NCBI GenBank assembly: GCA_935421135.1
Contig: OW285191.1
Location: forward strand, 15,007,700-15,071,699
DNA length: 64,000 bases
Source of the DNA: Bugulina stolonifera
Taxonomy: Eukaryota > Bryozoa > Gymnolaemata > Cheilostomatida > Bugulidae
Direction of reading: 5' to 3'
Numbering within the stretch: position 1 is the stretch's first letter; each line of letters opens with the position of its first letter. A program made the position numbers and the translations under genes. Below are positions 1 to 11,740 of the stretch, one piece after another. Below the pieces are notes generated by a model that was given only the letters and a program-made list of their open reading frames with translations, had not been told where the DNA came from and ran no database searches.

Positions 1-3000
1 AGACAACTATTGTTCACACACCTAAGTATAATGTCATGATTGTTCATCTTCAGCAACAGCAGCAGATGATGCTGGATAACAACCAGCTGCTCCCTGGTAT
101 CAACCAATCTATGGCTACTGTCAAAGGTCAAGTGCCGGTCAAGGTCACTAATGTTAGCCTGGGTAACTTTGCAGACAGGGCCCCATGGAGTGGGACATTG
201 CAGTTTGATCCATCAATGCTTGCTACATCAGATGAAAGAGGTAAGGCTACATATTCCATGTAGAGCATGGATTTACTTATTAGCCGGGATTTTTTTCACA
301 AAATAATTAGTCTCTACTAATTCATACATGAAGTATCATATAACTTTATATCTAGTAGATGTTATTGTCTCTTTATTAACTAATAATTCTAATCTTGCAT
401 CATTTGCCGAGGCTTTGCTGTACTACAGTATGAGTTACACAGAGTCATTGATATATTACAGTGGTTTCCATACAGTTCATTCCTTTGGGTAGGTTACATG
501 TATGTTATATACTTCAAGCATGTTCGTCCAGTGGCTGACTGTAAACTGTATTGGATGTAAATTTCGATATCTTATATCCTTTTCTACGACTCACTTGCAC
601 ATTTATTGAATGCTATGGTTTCCGACTTTCTTACTTTAAACCAGTTCAGCCAGTGTTTGTTTCAACTATGCAGTTTCTTCATCCTGCATTTTGAGGATAA
701 ATTATATATATTCACGTGATCTATGTGGTATGTAAACTGGTAGAAGCTACTGCCTTTCTTTCTCTGTATATGTATTCTAGTGGTTACTTGGTAGTAGGTC
801 GTTATGTACGTCAAATTACTTAGATGTTATTGTGTCACTTTCTATTCAGTGCCTCAGTTGGTAGTAGAATTAGAACCCTAAGCTACAAATCAGAAATTAA
901 GGAATTATGGGAGTCATATTTCAATGTTACAATCAACCAAATTCCTAGGAGTTGTCCTTCCTATTTTATTAAAAATAGTATACAAGCTGCACTGCAGGTA
1001 TTAGTGGCTGTTTGAGGGTCGTACCTATGTGCTAGATAATGTTAGTGTGTTCTATTAATAGCTCATAGCAAAATTAAAGTAATTGTAATTTTAATGCCCA
1101 TTTAGAGACGTTTATACTTTCCTCCTACAATGTGAAGATAACTCCAATACATAATATACACTTTTCTGTAACTCATTAGCGGACAGTGGAGTCATAAACA
1201 CCAGAGGCTTTGCAGGTAGAAACTCATCAGTTATAGCTACTGTTTGCTATTACTTGCAGTGTGCGGCATAGACACATATTTTATCCTTTGGGTATCTGCT
1301 AGATGTAGACGCCTGAATATTTCCATTATTTGATGTGATATACATGCTTGATCTTACATCAACATCCCAAGTGTTGGTGTGAAGTGTGTTGCTAGTATTG
1401 CTACTTGTATACCATGAAGTTTACAGCAGAGCTAGAGTGTGATGTCTCGGGATCTTCCCTTTCTGTATTATAATTATATCATCGGTTTATTCTGGAAATC
1501 TTTAGACTGTGCAGTTATTCGTTTAGACTATGTTCCTGATAGTTATGAGTTTTTTGTGTTTTACTCACTATTTTATAAATTATAATGAGGAGGGGCTAAC
1601 TCCTGTATAGTAAAAAATAATCCCCATAGTCTTCATATATCAGGTTGGTAATGGAAAGTATTTGCTATAACAGGCTAGGGCAGCTAAGGTGTAGAGACAG
1701 TGAAATACAAGGTCACAAATATTTTACAGTTAAAATCTGGTAACGTCATGCAACCCCCCTCCCCCTGTCTGCTTTCAGGGTATTTCATATATTCAACGTA
1801 CATATAATACTGTATCCTAGGGAATGATTTGCCAAGTTTCACTGATGAAAATTTGGGAGATTCTGTCTTTGAGTGTGGGGGGGGGGGGGAGTGTTCAGCT
1901 TCGGTGGGGAATAAAAATTTGGGATGAAATTCGAGATATATAAAAGCCTAGGTAGAACTCACTAGTACCTTGAGTTGTTTAACTGTAGATGGCTTGGATT
2001 GTTCTCAGAGATAAAACATGTCAATGATAACAAACACTGGTCAATAAAACATTTCTTATCTCTCACTACCTGGTGTCATCACGTGCTCCAAGCTCTCCAT
2101 ATGCAGTATAATGTTATATATGATACAATGTAAATGTAGTGGAAGCTGCTAGAATAGGCTGCTTGGTTATTTCATATGCAGTTTGGATTGCTGTGGGTCA
2201 GTGTTCGAAGTGTGGTTATACGGGAGTATACGGTGTGTACCCACCTCAATTTTAGTGGTTACAGAAGGCATGTACCCTCATTTTAATAGGTAGAGTGCTT
2301 GACACTCATCCATAAGGTCTTAAGTTCAATCCCCACCAGAGCATAACTTTTTTCCACTTTAGTAATTCACTAATTTCTTAGCTACCATAAGATTAAGTGG
2401 ATAGCTATCCAATACTAATCTGCAAGATTGCATGTGCCCTATACCCACCTCAATTTTTCCACTTCGAACACTGCTGTGGGTACATATGACTATGTCTACT
2501 AAGATAGTTGTTTATGTTAGATTGCTAGGGATGTATGTGTCCATTTTGTTGTTGCCTGAGGTAATATTATTCACCTTTGTAGATGTACACCTTGATTTAC
2601 TCTCCTATAATATAAAATATACACGTATTAGACTCTCCTCTACATTGCATACTATTCTACTATTAGCACCATTGGTTGTATATATTGGTACCATATTATT
2701 ATTTCTTAGCACGAAAGGCCAAGGTAAGCCAGAACTCTAATGCTCCAAGAATGCAGTCACAGAATTTCCATATCCAGTCTTCATATGCCAATCAGTTACC
2801 ACCAGGTGGACAGCAGGCAAGGAATGGACAGTATGGTGACTCCAACCAACCCGGTAACAGCCATTTTAACAGGAGTAACAGAAAGTAAGACTGTAGAGAT
2901 GACGTCTGCATCTCTTCTGACTTTGTTCTGGATCACTCCTACACTTTTGGGTCTTACCAGCGACAGCTCTTTTATTGTCTACATGCTGTAGTACACTCTA

Positions 3001-4445
3001 TGATATCTATTAGTAAGAAGTTGTCCTCCCCTAATTAGTTTCTTTTTTCAGGAAATAGAAAAGGCTACAAATTGCTAAGGACAACTAAAGTTCTCAAGTT
3101 CCTTTTCCACTGCAGATGCTATTCTTTTGAGTCCCCTCAGACCTATCTAACTGCATTTTTGTGTTTAAGTTACTTTTTATTTCATTTATGGAGCTTGTTT
3201 TGTATTTGTAATGTATGTGCCTATAAAATCACACAGTTATGTTACCACTTGTTTAGTTTGTTACAATCTATATACCTATATACAAGAGTTTGTGATGCGG
3301 CTGCAGTTTATAGGCTAATTATTATATTTTTGTATTAAGTATTTAATCACTCTTGAGATTAAATACAATGGACATGTACATGTACATAAAGTTCACTTGT
3401 ATGCAAAAACAAAAATTATACATTGCATAAGCTATTGTCACCTACTGTACAAGTGTACATATTAACATAAAATATCTGCTATCCTACCTCAGTGCATGCT
3501 AGGTTATTAAACTAGTCTAAAGGTCTATAGAAAGATTTCAAATTGTTTAGTAATGAAAATAACACCATCAGTGTGATAATTGTAATAATAATAAATGATA
3601 CAGATGTAACATGCAATGACAGTATATATTATTATTATATTTGTATGTATTGCTACCCTTGCTTCTGATTCATTTTGGCTTTCACATCTTCATCTTCTGG
3701 AAATCACCCAGTAGATCATCTACGTTTGGACAGCGTATCGCTGTAATATAAAACTATCAGTAGTGAGCAAACAAATGAGTATCCCTAACACCACCTCTAT
3801 TTCTAAAGAATATCTACATACATGTATATTCTATATGTCCTCCAAGTATCCAATTCTGCCGGGAGTGTTAATATTCTAGTATCATAATCACAAGCTGGGT
3901 GACCGTACCCATTCTAGGAGACCTGGGTACCAGCCATGATGGTTTCACCTCAAGCTTCTCTGACTACAGCTGACTACGGCTGACTACAGTACAGCTGACT
4001 ACAGCTGACTACAGCGACCAGAGGTAGCTACCACAATGTGGTTAACATATATAACATATATTATGCACATGTACATGTATATATGAAAATAGTAATATAC
4101 AATGTATATACATGTATGTATATTGTTGTGGTTGTGTCCCAGACAGCCCAAGGTCTGTACACAAACTACCAATGTGGCTGTGGCTACCTAGCCTCAGCAG
4201 TCCATGCGCCTCAATGGCCTCAAGCTTGTAGCTACGTCCTGACTAGTTAGTGTTCCAGCATAATTCCATAAACGTAAGTATAAGTATAAGTGTATCGAAT
4301 GAACTTAACAGCTTGAAAGTACATAAGAGACTGCACTGTATAACAATATTCTGATCCCTTTTATAGGCAAAGAGAACAAAGAAGGGCGTCCAGTTACTTC
4401 CGGACGACTACACATCTGGTTAAAGAAATGGATGACCCATGCTGA
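1..4445 (+). CDS. 3' end of a Gln-rich protein gene (partial, three exons)
   Basis: I do not recognise the product. Exon A is open from the window edge and ends at 240 before GTAAGG. Exon B is 2710-2884 (TTTCTTAG acceptor, AAA|GTAAGA donor). Exon C is 4367-4445 and ends in TGA. Phases agree: A ends in phase 1, B starts with two bases and ends in phase 2, C supplies one base. The visible protein part has a run of five Gln, is rich in Asn, Gln and Ser, and ends in a basic stretch followed by VKEMDDPC. No folded domain is visible, so it looks like a disordered tail. An AATAAA lies at 4566. The 2.5-kb intron between A and B holds a hAT-like MITE; the B-C intron holds the last exon of a minus-strand receptor gene. 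Exon C is the least certain part: exon B could instead run on to its own TAA at 2886-2888. Confidence 0.5.
2199..2473. mobile_element. hAT-like MITE with tRNA-like core
   Basis: A 275-bp non-coding element has terminal inverted repeats CAGTGTTCGAAGTG and CACTTCGAACACTG. It is flanked by the exact 8-bp direct repeat CTGTGGGT at 2191-2198 and 2474-2481. The 8-bp target duplication and CAGNG ends are hAT-like. The interior contains a degraded tRNA-like segment around 2285-2335 with a B-box-like AAGTTCAATCC. It lies in an intron. Confidence 0.72.
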
Positions 4446-6217
4446 GAACCGTCCTCTAAGACATAATTATATATACAAATGACATTACTATAAAGAAGGT
4501 ATTAATGCTAGTACGCAACTTTTCAAATTACTGGTGATGGACACTTTCCCTGCTGCTATTGATTAAATAAATGTAAATAGATGTTTATAAGACTATGTCT
4601 TAGTTCATTTATGGAGGGTTCATGGCCCCAGCACAAAAAAAAACTTTAAGTCACACCTAGAAATACTGCTTAGCTTAGCTAGCTTGCCTCATTTAACAAG
4701 CGTGTGAAAGGACAAGTTAGGGTCAAGTTACCAAAACTGAATGCCCAAGCTGTTAAAAAGGATTTCACCCATGTTACTTCACAAATTAGGTTGCATAACC
4801 AGGCCAAGTTCCAAATTGTACCACAAACTAAGTTTTGGCTGGCCTATATGGCCATAGCCAATTAGCTGCATGGCGATGTAGCCACTACATCGTAGTGAAT
4901 ATATGTCGAATTTATATCTAAGAATTCATCCTTTTATACCCAAAAAGGACGTTTTTTATTGCAGAAATGGATTCTACAGGTGTGAATTGTACATGTATAT
5001 ATAGCAACATTTTTACCAGCAATTTTCACTACAAAGTTGAGTAGATTTAGCCTTGAATAACACCCCAAAATGACAACAGTAGAGGACACATCTTACGCTT
5101 ACAATGTACCTGGAGCAAGAATCTTACTGGAGTGTTATAATTATAATACTTGTCTTTGCCGTTTTACTTGATTTTAGAAAGTTCAATATGGCGCACAGTT
5201 TTCCCCCAGTGGCGCAACTCTCGCAATTAATGCTTTGGACACAACTGTTGACATACAGTATGTCATAATACTACATTTATATTGTAATAAATATAGATAG
5301 TGACTCACCATTTGGCTGCATACCAACCCGCAAGCACTTTTGGTAACGGCAATTCCTACAGTCTGTCCGGTTGTCACCTGTAACTTTGCATTTGCCTTCT
5401 TTCTGTAAGATATTGTGAGGAATTTCATCCTGACTTGAATATAATGTCAACTGGAGAGGTTATTAATATTATTATTATCATAATTATATATTAAATCATG
5501 GCATCCAGACACCAGTTATGTAGGAATATGGACCCACTGGTCAGTCCGCAAGTACTTTTGGTAACGACATTTCGAGCACTTAGTCCTATTTGCAACTGTT
5601 ATGGTGCAGGGGCTGCTATTCTATAAAATATTATTAGGAAATTTGTCCGACTTGAATAAAGTGTCAACTTGAGAGATCATAAAGAGATGACATATTAGTG
5701 TTGGGTGGTTTTGATTTCCGTTTGAATTCAGTGTTTTGCAGCATTTTCGAAAAAACTGAATGATGCAGAAGTTGTCTGCTGCTGCTATAACTTACTACTT
5801 ATTATTATAATTATATACTATTTCATTGAATGCAGACACCAGTGGAGAATGGACCCATATTCTTGTGGTCGATCTATTCATCAAAGTCAAGTTAGCAGCA
5901 AAAGGATAAAAATAAATTGAGCACAAGTACTAGCTACTAACTAGTACAAGTACTAGTTATTACAGCCACATATGATCAGTTAAATTTCATTAATAAATGC
6001 AATTGAAAAATGTTAATAGCACTTTACTGAATAACTAAACATTGTTTACCTTGCATAGTGGGGGGTCTTCACCTTTTATTACAACCTTTCTAAAGAACTG
6101 ACTGCAAGCCGAGCAGGATGGAACCCCGTAATGATTGCCAGTATTGGGGTATTCTTTACAAACTTTGCATGGTACTAACTTTTTTGGTGTTAAATATGCT
6201 TCCTTCTGTAATAACAT
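3682..6217 (-). CDS. Nuclear-receptor DBD-only protein (NR-alpha)
   Basis: Three exons encode a nuclear-receptor zinc-finger domain with almost nothing after it. Exon 1 (6217-6050) carries finger one, CKVC...CSAC followed by SQFFRK. Exon 2 (5402-5309) supplies the rest of finger two, ending CRNCRYQKCLRVGMQPN. The spacing C-x2-C-x13-C-x2-C and C-x5-C-x9-C-x2-C is canonical, and the exons join in phase 0. Exon 2 ends in phase 1 and fits an exon at 3740-3682 (ATTACAG acceptor) that encodes IRCPNVDDLLGDFQKMKM and a stop. The product would be about 106 aa, far below the roughly 400 aa of a receptor with a ligand-binding domain. The P-box region CSACSQ differs from the usual CEGCKG. The start at 6217 is the nearest ATG; an acceptor TTATTACAG sits just inside it, so an upstream first exon is also possible. 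Expected to be a nuclear DNA-binding protein; target unknown. Confidence 0.68.
3961..4014. repeat. Short tandem repeat, unit TGACTACAGC
   Basis: About five imperfect copies of a 10-bp unit lie in tandem, with one unit reading CGGC and one slipped join. They sit in non-coding sequence between the interleaved genes. Confidence 0.8.
4566..4571 (+). promoter_or_regulatory. Polyadenylation signal AATAAA
   Basis: A canonical AATAAA lies 120 bases after the TGA of the Gln-rich gene's last exon. This supports 4367-4445 as a true terminal exon. Confidence 0.5.
5528..5620 (-). pseudogene. Duplicated second zinc-finger exon, degenerate
   Basis: This lies between the two finger exons of NR-alpha on the same strand. 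An acceptor TTTTATAG at 5625-5621 is followed by a second-finger sequence with NRTKCSKCRYQKYLR. It aligns with NRTDCRNCRYQKCLR of the active exon. The residue aligned with the Cys after RYQK is Tyr (TAC for TGC), and no donor follows. Flanking sequence is also duplicated: GACACCAGT...GGACCC recurs near 5511, and the start of a third copy appears near 5833. This is a tandem exon duplication of which one copy has decayed. Confidence 0.7.
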
Positions 6218-6408
6218 ATACTAGATATAAAAAGGCAGATCATTTCCAAACTAATATTTTACTTACTAATCAGATAAGATTCCTTGAAATGACAACAAGA
6301 TCATTGCATGGTTCGGAAAGTTTCAAATAGTGAAGGGGCCATTTGCTTAAAGTAGGCGTTGTGAACTTGCTCATGATCCAGTCAAATTTTGAGACTATTT
6401 ACATATTT

Positions 6409-6462
6409 GTTAGGATGCTTGCCTTTAGTTCAGACAGCCAGGGTTCGATTCCCCGGCAGTGA
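6409..6462 (+). mobile_element. tRNA-like SINE head
   Basis: A tRNA-like segment contains a perfect B-box core GGGTTCGATTCC at 6441-6452, closed by CCGGCAGTG. The sequence after it, to about 6640, is relatively G+C-rich and could be the SINE body. No intact tRNA cloverleaf is apparent, so it is not called as a tRNA gene. Confidence 0.45.
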
Positions 6463-7334
6463 CAAGCCTGACAAGGTTGACTACGCAGTCCCTGCAGATC
6501 AGGACTACACTGTGTGTATATAATCGTTTTGCGGGATAAAGATCCAGCTCTGCTCTCGTTGAAGCATGAGCAGCCACATCACAGCAGGGTAGATGAAATT
6601 GGCCGCACCAGCACTGTCTGTTCCGGTCTTGTAGCACAATGCTTCACACTGGTTTAAACAGGCAGTTACTGAAGAGTGGTGATGAGATCTTGGTAAGCTC
6701 CTCCACCACTATAAAGAAGACACACCTAAGCATGTGCCATGTGGCATATAAAAATACCACCGATATGATATACTCGGTCACGAGTCTGCCATTATTACAC
6801 ATTTGCATGTACATGTATTTGTTAATCAGTTGCAATGGGTTCTATATTATATATAAAAGAGCCGTGCGCTTCCCACCACTGATCTATACCTCATTAGACC
6901 TGTTGATCTAGTACAATGTAACTCTTTACCTCCTTTAAATTTAGATGCTTGATTTCTTCACACAAAGTAGCAATGTGCTGTACCGTAGGACATGCATAGA
7001 TCAGCCATTTAGTTTTAGTAGATTTTAGAAAATGCTATTTCTATTATGGTAAGTTGCAGCCTATTACAAAATAATGTAGTTTTAGTCTTAGTAGCAATTA
7101 TAACTTCATAGTATGTATTTTTGCACAAATATTATATTACTGTCACTGATGGCTAGTTTTCTAAACGGTGCCGTATGCATGATGAAAACCCTTACAGTCA
7201 CTTCTGACTTGTCGTCTCATTGTGATTTTGCTGTCATAAATCTTATTGCATATCGTTGTGTGGTGGAACTGTCCAGCTGTGTGTGTGGGCTGATTGACGC
7301 TATACATGGGGTCGTTAAAGCAATTCCTTTATTG

Positions 7335-7410
7335 GGGCTGCCGAGATGGCCGTGATGACACATGCAAGGCGCAGTGCCGGAGGTTGGCGGTTCGAGACCA
7401 CATTGTTCCC
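7335..7410 (+). mobile_element. tRNA-like SINE head (Leu-type layout)
   Basis: GGGGCTGCCGAGATGGCCG resembles an A-box region and GGTTCGAGACC at 7389-7399 a B box. They are separated by a long variable-arm-like stretch containing AAGGCGC, as in tRNA-Leu-type genes. The acceptor stem does not close cleanly, so a tRNA-derived retroelement is more likely than a functional tRNA. Confidence 0.45.
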
Positions 7411-8830
7411 AGGAAAAAATCCACAACAGTTGTGCCGCCAGAATACTAGCAGTTTATTGGTTGGTCTTCTTAGAATTATTTCATACAAATAGCAGCGATT
7501 TTAGTGCTGTCTTCTTTTTACTTTTTACTCTAGCTGCTGATTTATGTAACTTGTGCTGTAATTATTCTATTTCAACACATTATTTATTTCTACGTGATTA
7601 TTCTGAGTATTGTTGTATTACTGACTGACTTGGTATTACAGTGTGGAGAATGAATACTGCTTGTATGCAGACTGACTAGTTACCGATGAGAGCTCAGTGG
7701 AGCACTGGGTACTGACCAACTTGGTACTTGCTTGGTGACAAACTCTCTTCAATTGTTTAACTTAGATATAAGGAAAACAGTCTATTTCCATGTAGCCGTG
7801 CTGTGGTATCTTTCAGTGGTCTGATGTGTTGAGTAAAGTGATCACTAAAGATTACAAAATACTGGGAGTTTCAAAATATTCGTAATTTTCTATTTATTCA
7901 TGGGGTTGACCTTACTTACAGTATCATAAAACTATTTACAGTTTAGTTGCATATATTTAGTGCATAACATAAGTTTCAGCTAGAAGCCAAAACTGACCAT
8001 ACCTTACTAGCCATAGTCCCAGTCCAGTACAGTTGGTCAACCAGAGGTCAAGGTGAACACCAGTCAGGAGCCGTAGTAGAAGAGGAACCCTACAGAAGAA
8101 CCAGAGTGAAAATATAAAACTCTCAGTTTTACACACATGCGAGTACCAGTATTAGCAAGACCTATTTACTACTTCATAATTGACTACTCTCACTTTTTAC
8201 TTGGTTCCACTAAAAGGTATCTGTAGTGTTTGTAGTAGCTAGTAATAGCTCATTGACAGGTGGAATCATTATATTTTTATCATAACTGGCAACAACATTT
8301 GCTATGGTGTAGTTTATTTCCCTGACAAATAAAAATCAGAGAAAACCAGTGGGTACTGAAATACCCTTATTATAAATTGTATATCAGATGAAAGCTCAGT
8401 TCCTAAGCTATTCTTTTGCATATTATTCATCATTATAGCATCATTTCTATCAGGATATGTTTATATTATACTGGGCAGGGTAGCGATGCCTTCCGAAAAT
8501 GACACTACAACTGAGAAAATAGCTTGATTTTTTATTTTTATTGACAAAAAGTCCAGGTGGGTAGGGCCACCTCAGTCGCCTAGATAATTACAGCTATGCT
8601 TGGCATGTATGTTATACAATTATGGCAACTAGTGGGTATTTGCAATAATATTGGCACTACAGTTGAGAATGGTCATGTAGTATTATATAATATTACTTAT
8701 TAGTAACAACAGTGATACAGTGTTACATAGCATTTAAACAGCGCATGGTACAGTACAGAGTGTCCACTGGCCAGTCTTGCAATTCCATTATAGAGTAATT
8801 AACAAACTATTGTACTGTACATTGTATTCA

Positions 8831-8955
8831 CTACTTACACCACACTTACACCACACTTACAATCAGTTAGACTTACAGTTAGTTACACTTACACCACACT
8901 TACACTACACTACACTTACACTACTTACACTGCGTAGTCTCACTTACACACAGCC
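8831..8955. repeat. CACTTACAC-type low-complexity repeat
   Basis: Irregular short tandem copies of ACACTTACACC and ACTACACTTAC variants. No coding or structural signal is seen. Confidence 0.75.
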
Positions 8956-9012
8956 TAGATATTACATTTGGTGCATATCCTCATAGCTAATTTTTATATA
9001 CATTTGCAGTAC

Positions 9013-9701
9013 TGTAATGTTTTTGAGTACTATTGCATACGAGAGCCGAGGGCTACAAGTATGTAAAGGGCTTGGAGGGTGGTAGAGGCCGACCAAGTGT
9101 ACCTTCTGCTCATTACATAAAAGAGTGAACAGTTATGGGTGCTCTGTATAGTGTAGATTGTAGATTATATCAGACGTAGGCCGATGCCGAGACTCATTGG
9201 AGCTCAGGACCGACGTACATGTAGGTCATGCAGGGTTTATACTCCAAGGGAGTGTAGAGAAAGAGTATCTAACCTTAGAAGCCTAAGTCCGACGCTAGGT
9301 TCATTAGAACACGGGATTGGCCTAAGCCTAAGGGGTGGATAGAGATGTGCTTAGCCTAGGATGAGGTGAGCTCGAACTGTACCGAATCCAAAGGATTCTC
9401 AGGTGGAGTTACCCGCCTAAAGAGTAAGCCTCTGTAGGTTGAGTTAGGAGATGTTGCTTTATCCAAGCGCAATCAACAACTGATTCACAATAGAAAATGC
9501 ACTGCCTTATATACAAACCAAACTTCCGGCAAAAAAGGGACGACATGGGATCGGCTCCGGAGCTTACGCAACAATATGTCTGGTTCCGCCCGACTCGGCC
9601 ATATGAAAGGGTCGGCCATTGCACAAAATGTGCTTACAATAGGTCGAAACATGTCGTCTGTAAATATGAGCTAAATCCATAAGGTCGGCCACGTGGTTAC
9701 A
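9013..9701 (-). mobile_element. Solo LTR, family C (minus orientation)
   Basis: The segment starts TGTAATG and ends GGTTACA on the + strand, so it reads TGTAACC...CATTACA on the minus strand. Read on the minus strand it has a TATA-like TGTATATAAGG near 9516 followed downstream by GATAAAGC, a usual LTR promoter/polyadenylation layout. It is richer in G+C than its surroundings. A second, 3'-incomplete copy lies at 45431-46033. I see no matching target duplication (GTAC versus ATAT), so the ends are provisional. Confidence 0.55.
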
Positions 9702-10100
9702 ATATAAAGTGGCAGAAAGACTCTAATAATTCACAATCAAGTAAGGATAGACAATTACTAAATAAGTATAAATGTGTGAAAAACCAAGTTGCAATAGAAT
9801 GTAACTCCAAGGCTTGATTGCTAGTACAGACATGTATATAAGACACGCAGTGGATAATAAGGTAATGAATGCATGGATAATATGGATAAACAATATATGG
9901 ATAAGATATTGAATGTGATTAAATGTCAGCTAATATAATTGTCAGTGTGGCTGGCCTAGGTGCCATTACCACGGAGGCTGTTTCACCACAGTACTCTAAT
10001 TGCTGCTAGTGGCACTGATAAAGTAAAAATGATACATATGTAAACAATTGAGATTTTTTCCAAGTTGGCTATACACTGTACAAAATTGTAATCCTCCACA

Positions 10101-10283
10101 TTGACTTGGCAGAAACCAAGTCAAACTCACAAGTCATTCATGTGTCCAAGTCAAGCCAAGTCAAGTCAAGTCACATTGATGTGCACGTCAAAGTCAAGTC
10201 AAGCCAACATGTTGGCAAGTCCAAGTCAAGTCGACTTGTGACTTAACTTGACTTGGCAAATCAAGTCAAATCTTTGACTTGAA
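10101..10283. repeat. CAAGTC / GACTTG bidirectional pentamer-type repeat
   Basis: The segment is built from many AAGTC words on one strand, then the same words on the other strand. It can therefore fold on itself. No ORF or promoter is seen. Confidence 0.75.
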
Positions 10284-11000
10284 CCTAGCTCTGCCAAGCA
10301 GCTTGAAAACAAAATTTATAAAAGGAAAAATAAGTAGGCCTACCTTGTATTGGTAGTAACAAATACACCTTGTAGTGTCCAAGGAAAGACTCTACAGTGG
10401 TTGGCACTTGCAAAATGTCCTCAATATTAATGATTAGCCTCAAATCAGGAGATAATAAAATATACTCTTTACTGGCTGAAATAGTAGGTCGTGTAGGCCT
10501 ATATGATACACAGCCTATCAATAATCATTGTAGCACATAGAGGTACCTCTTTACTGTAGCATAACAGGTGTCTATGATTCAGCCTACCACAAATGTGTTT
10601 AGAGTAAAATAGATCATGGGCTATTATTGGTACTGGGCCAAACATAATGATAAATATACATGTACAGGCGTAGTTGTCAATAACAAAGTAGCTTACATCA
10701 TCACTCAACTCAAGCCAGGACACCTTATACTTTATCTATGCAGAGCCATTGGCTCTGTATCTCTGTATAATAATATGCCAACTCTTTGCATAATATAAAC
10801 TATTGTTTGGAAGTTGTCATCTCCCAATTTTGGTTTTGTCTACAGGAGACGACAACTTCAGAACACAATTAGTATGTTATGACTACGCCTGATTGAAAAA
10901 TAACAACAATCTATCAGATTTATTGATAGTTGTGCAACATGGCTGTTTAAACTTAGATCATATATTGTATTTAATACAGTATTCTGTGTACATATGCATG

Positions 11001-11130
11001 AGGGAGCTGCCGTGGCCTTGTGGTAAGGGCTCTGGGCTCTGGCTCTGGACATGTGGGAGTGGGAGTCCCAGGTTCGATTCCCATGAGGGTCGTTGGTGGT
11101 GTTAGGAAGGGCATCCAACCTTATAATGCT
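11001..11130 (+). mobile_element. tRNA-derived SINE
   Basis: GCTGCCGTGGCCTTGTGGTA resembles an A-box region. The perfect B box GGTTCGATTCC starts at 11071. It is followed by a non-tRNA tail including TTAGGAAGGGCATCCAACC. This head-plus-body layout is typical of tRNA-derived SINEs. Confidence 0.6.
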
Positions 11131-11638
11131 CCTGTGCTACATCAGTAACTTTACCATTGGTGAAGTGCCTTCTCCACCCCAAATTAGAAAAAATGCAGAT
11201 CTTTTGCTTTCTTACCTGGGATTAATAGGGAGAAGTAAAATTGGTAAGTTTCTTTTCTGTGTACATGCATGAGTTGAGGGCTTTCCATAGTACTTTGTCG
11301 TAAAGTGACCATATTGTGGGCCAACCTCCAAATCAAGGAGGCCGACCTCAGACTAAGAAGGTCAACCCCTCACGGCTCCTCAGCTACCTTGCTGGACACA
11401 ATGTTATTGTTCCCTTGTTTTATAATATAAGTGTTGGCATAGTGAAGTGTATCATTTCATTGAGGAAGTAAACAGATAGAATCTGATTCATCTATGTCCT
11501 AATTCAACTTTTCTAAGGTTTCACATGTGAATGTACATGTAATTATTGTTAGACTTAGAAAATCATAAAACTAGTCCATAGGGGGTTCCACACTGGAGCA
11601 GGAATTCAGGCTGGGAAACATGAATTTGTGACTGTTGA

Positions 11639-11740
11639 GAAATTTCAGTTAGAAATAGGATGTTCCAAAAATGTTCAAACCCCAAACCCCAACCACACGC
11701 GAACGTTTTCGGAAATGCACTGTTTCTAACTGAAATTTTC
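11639..11740. repeat. Foldback hairpin
   Basis: Two imperfect inverted arms of about 38 bp (11639-11676 and 11701-11740) share AATTTCAGTTAGAAA. They are separated by a 24-base C/A-rich loop. It may be a MITE remnant; no target duplication was identified. Confidence 0.6.

Noticed and set aside
7335..7410. Functional tRNA gene
   Set aside because: The B box is good, but the acceptor stem does not close and no anticodon arm is clear; a SINE head is more likely. The same holds for 6409-6462, 11001-11130 and 36825-36900.
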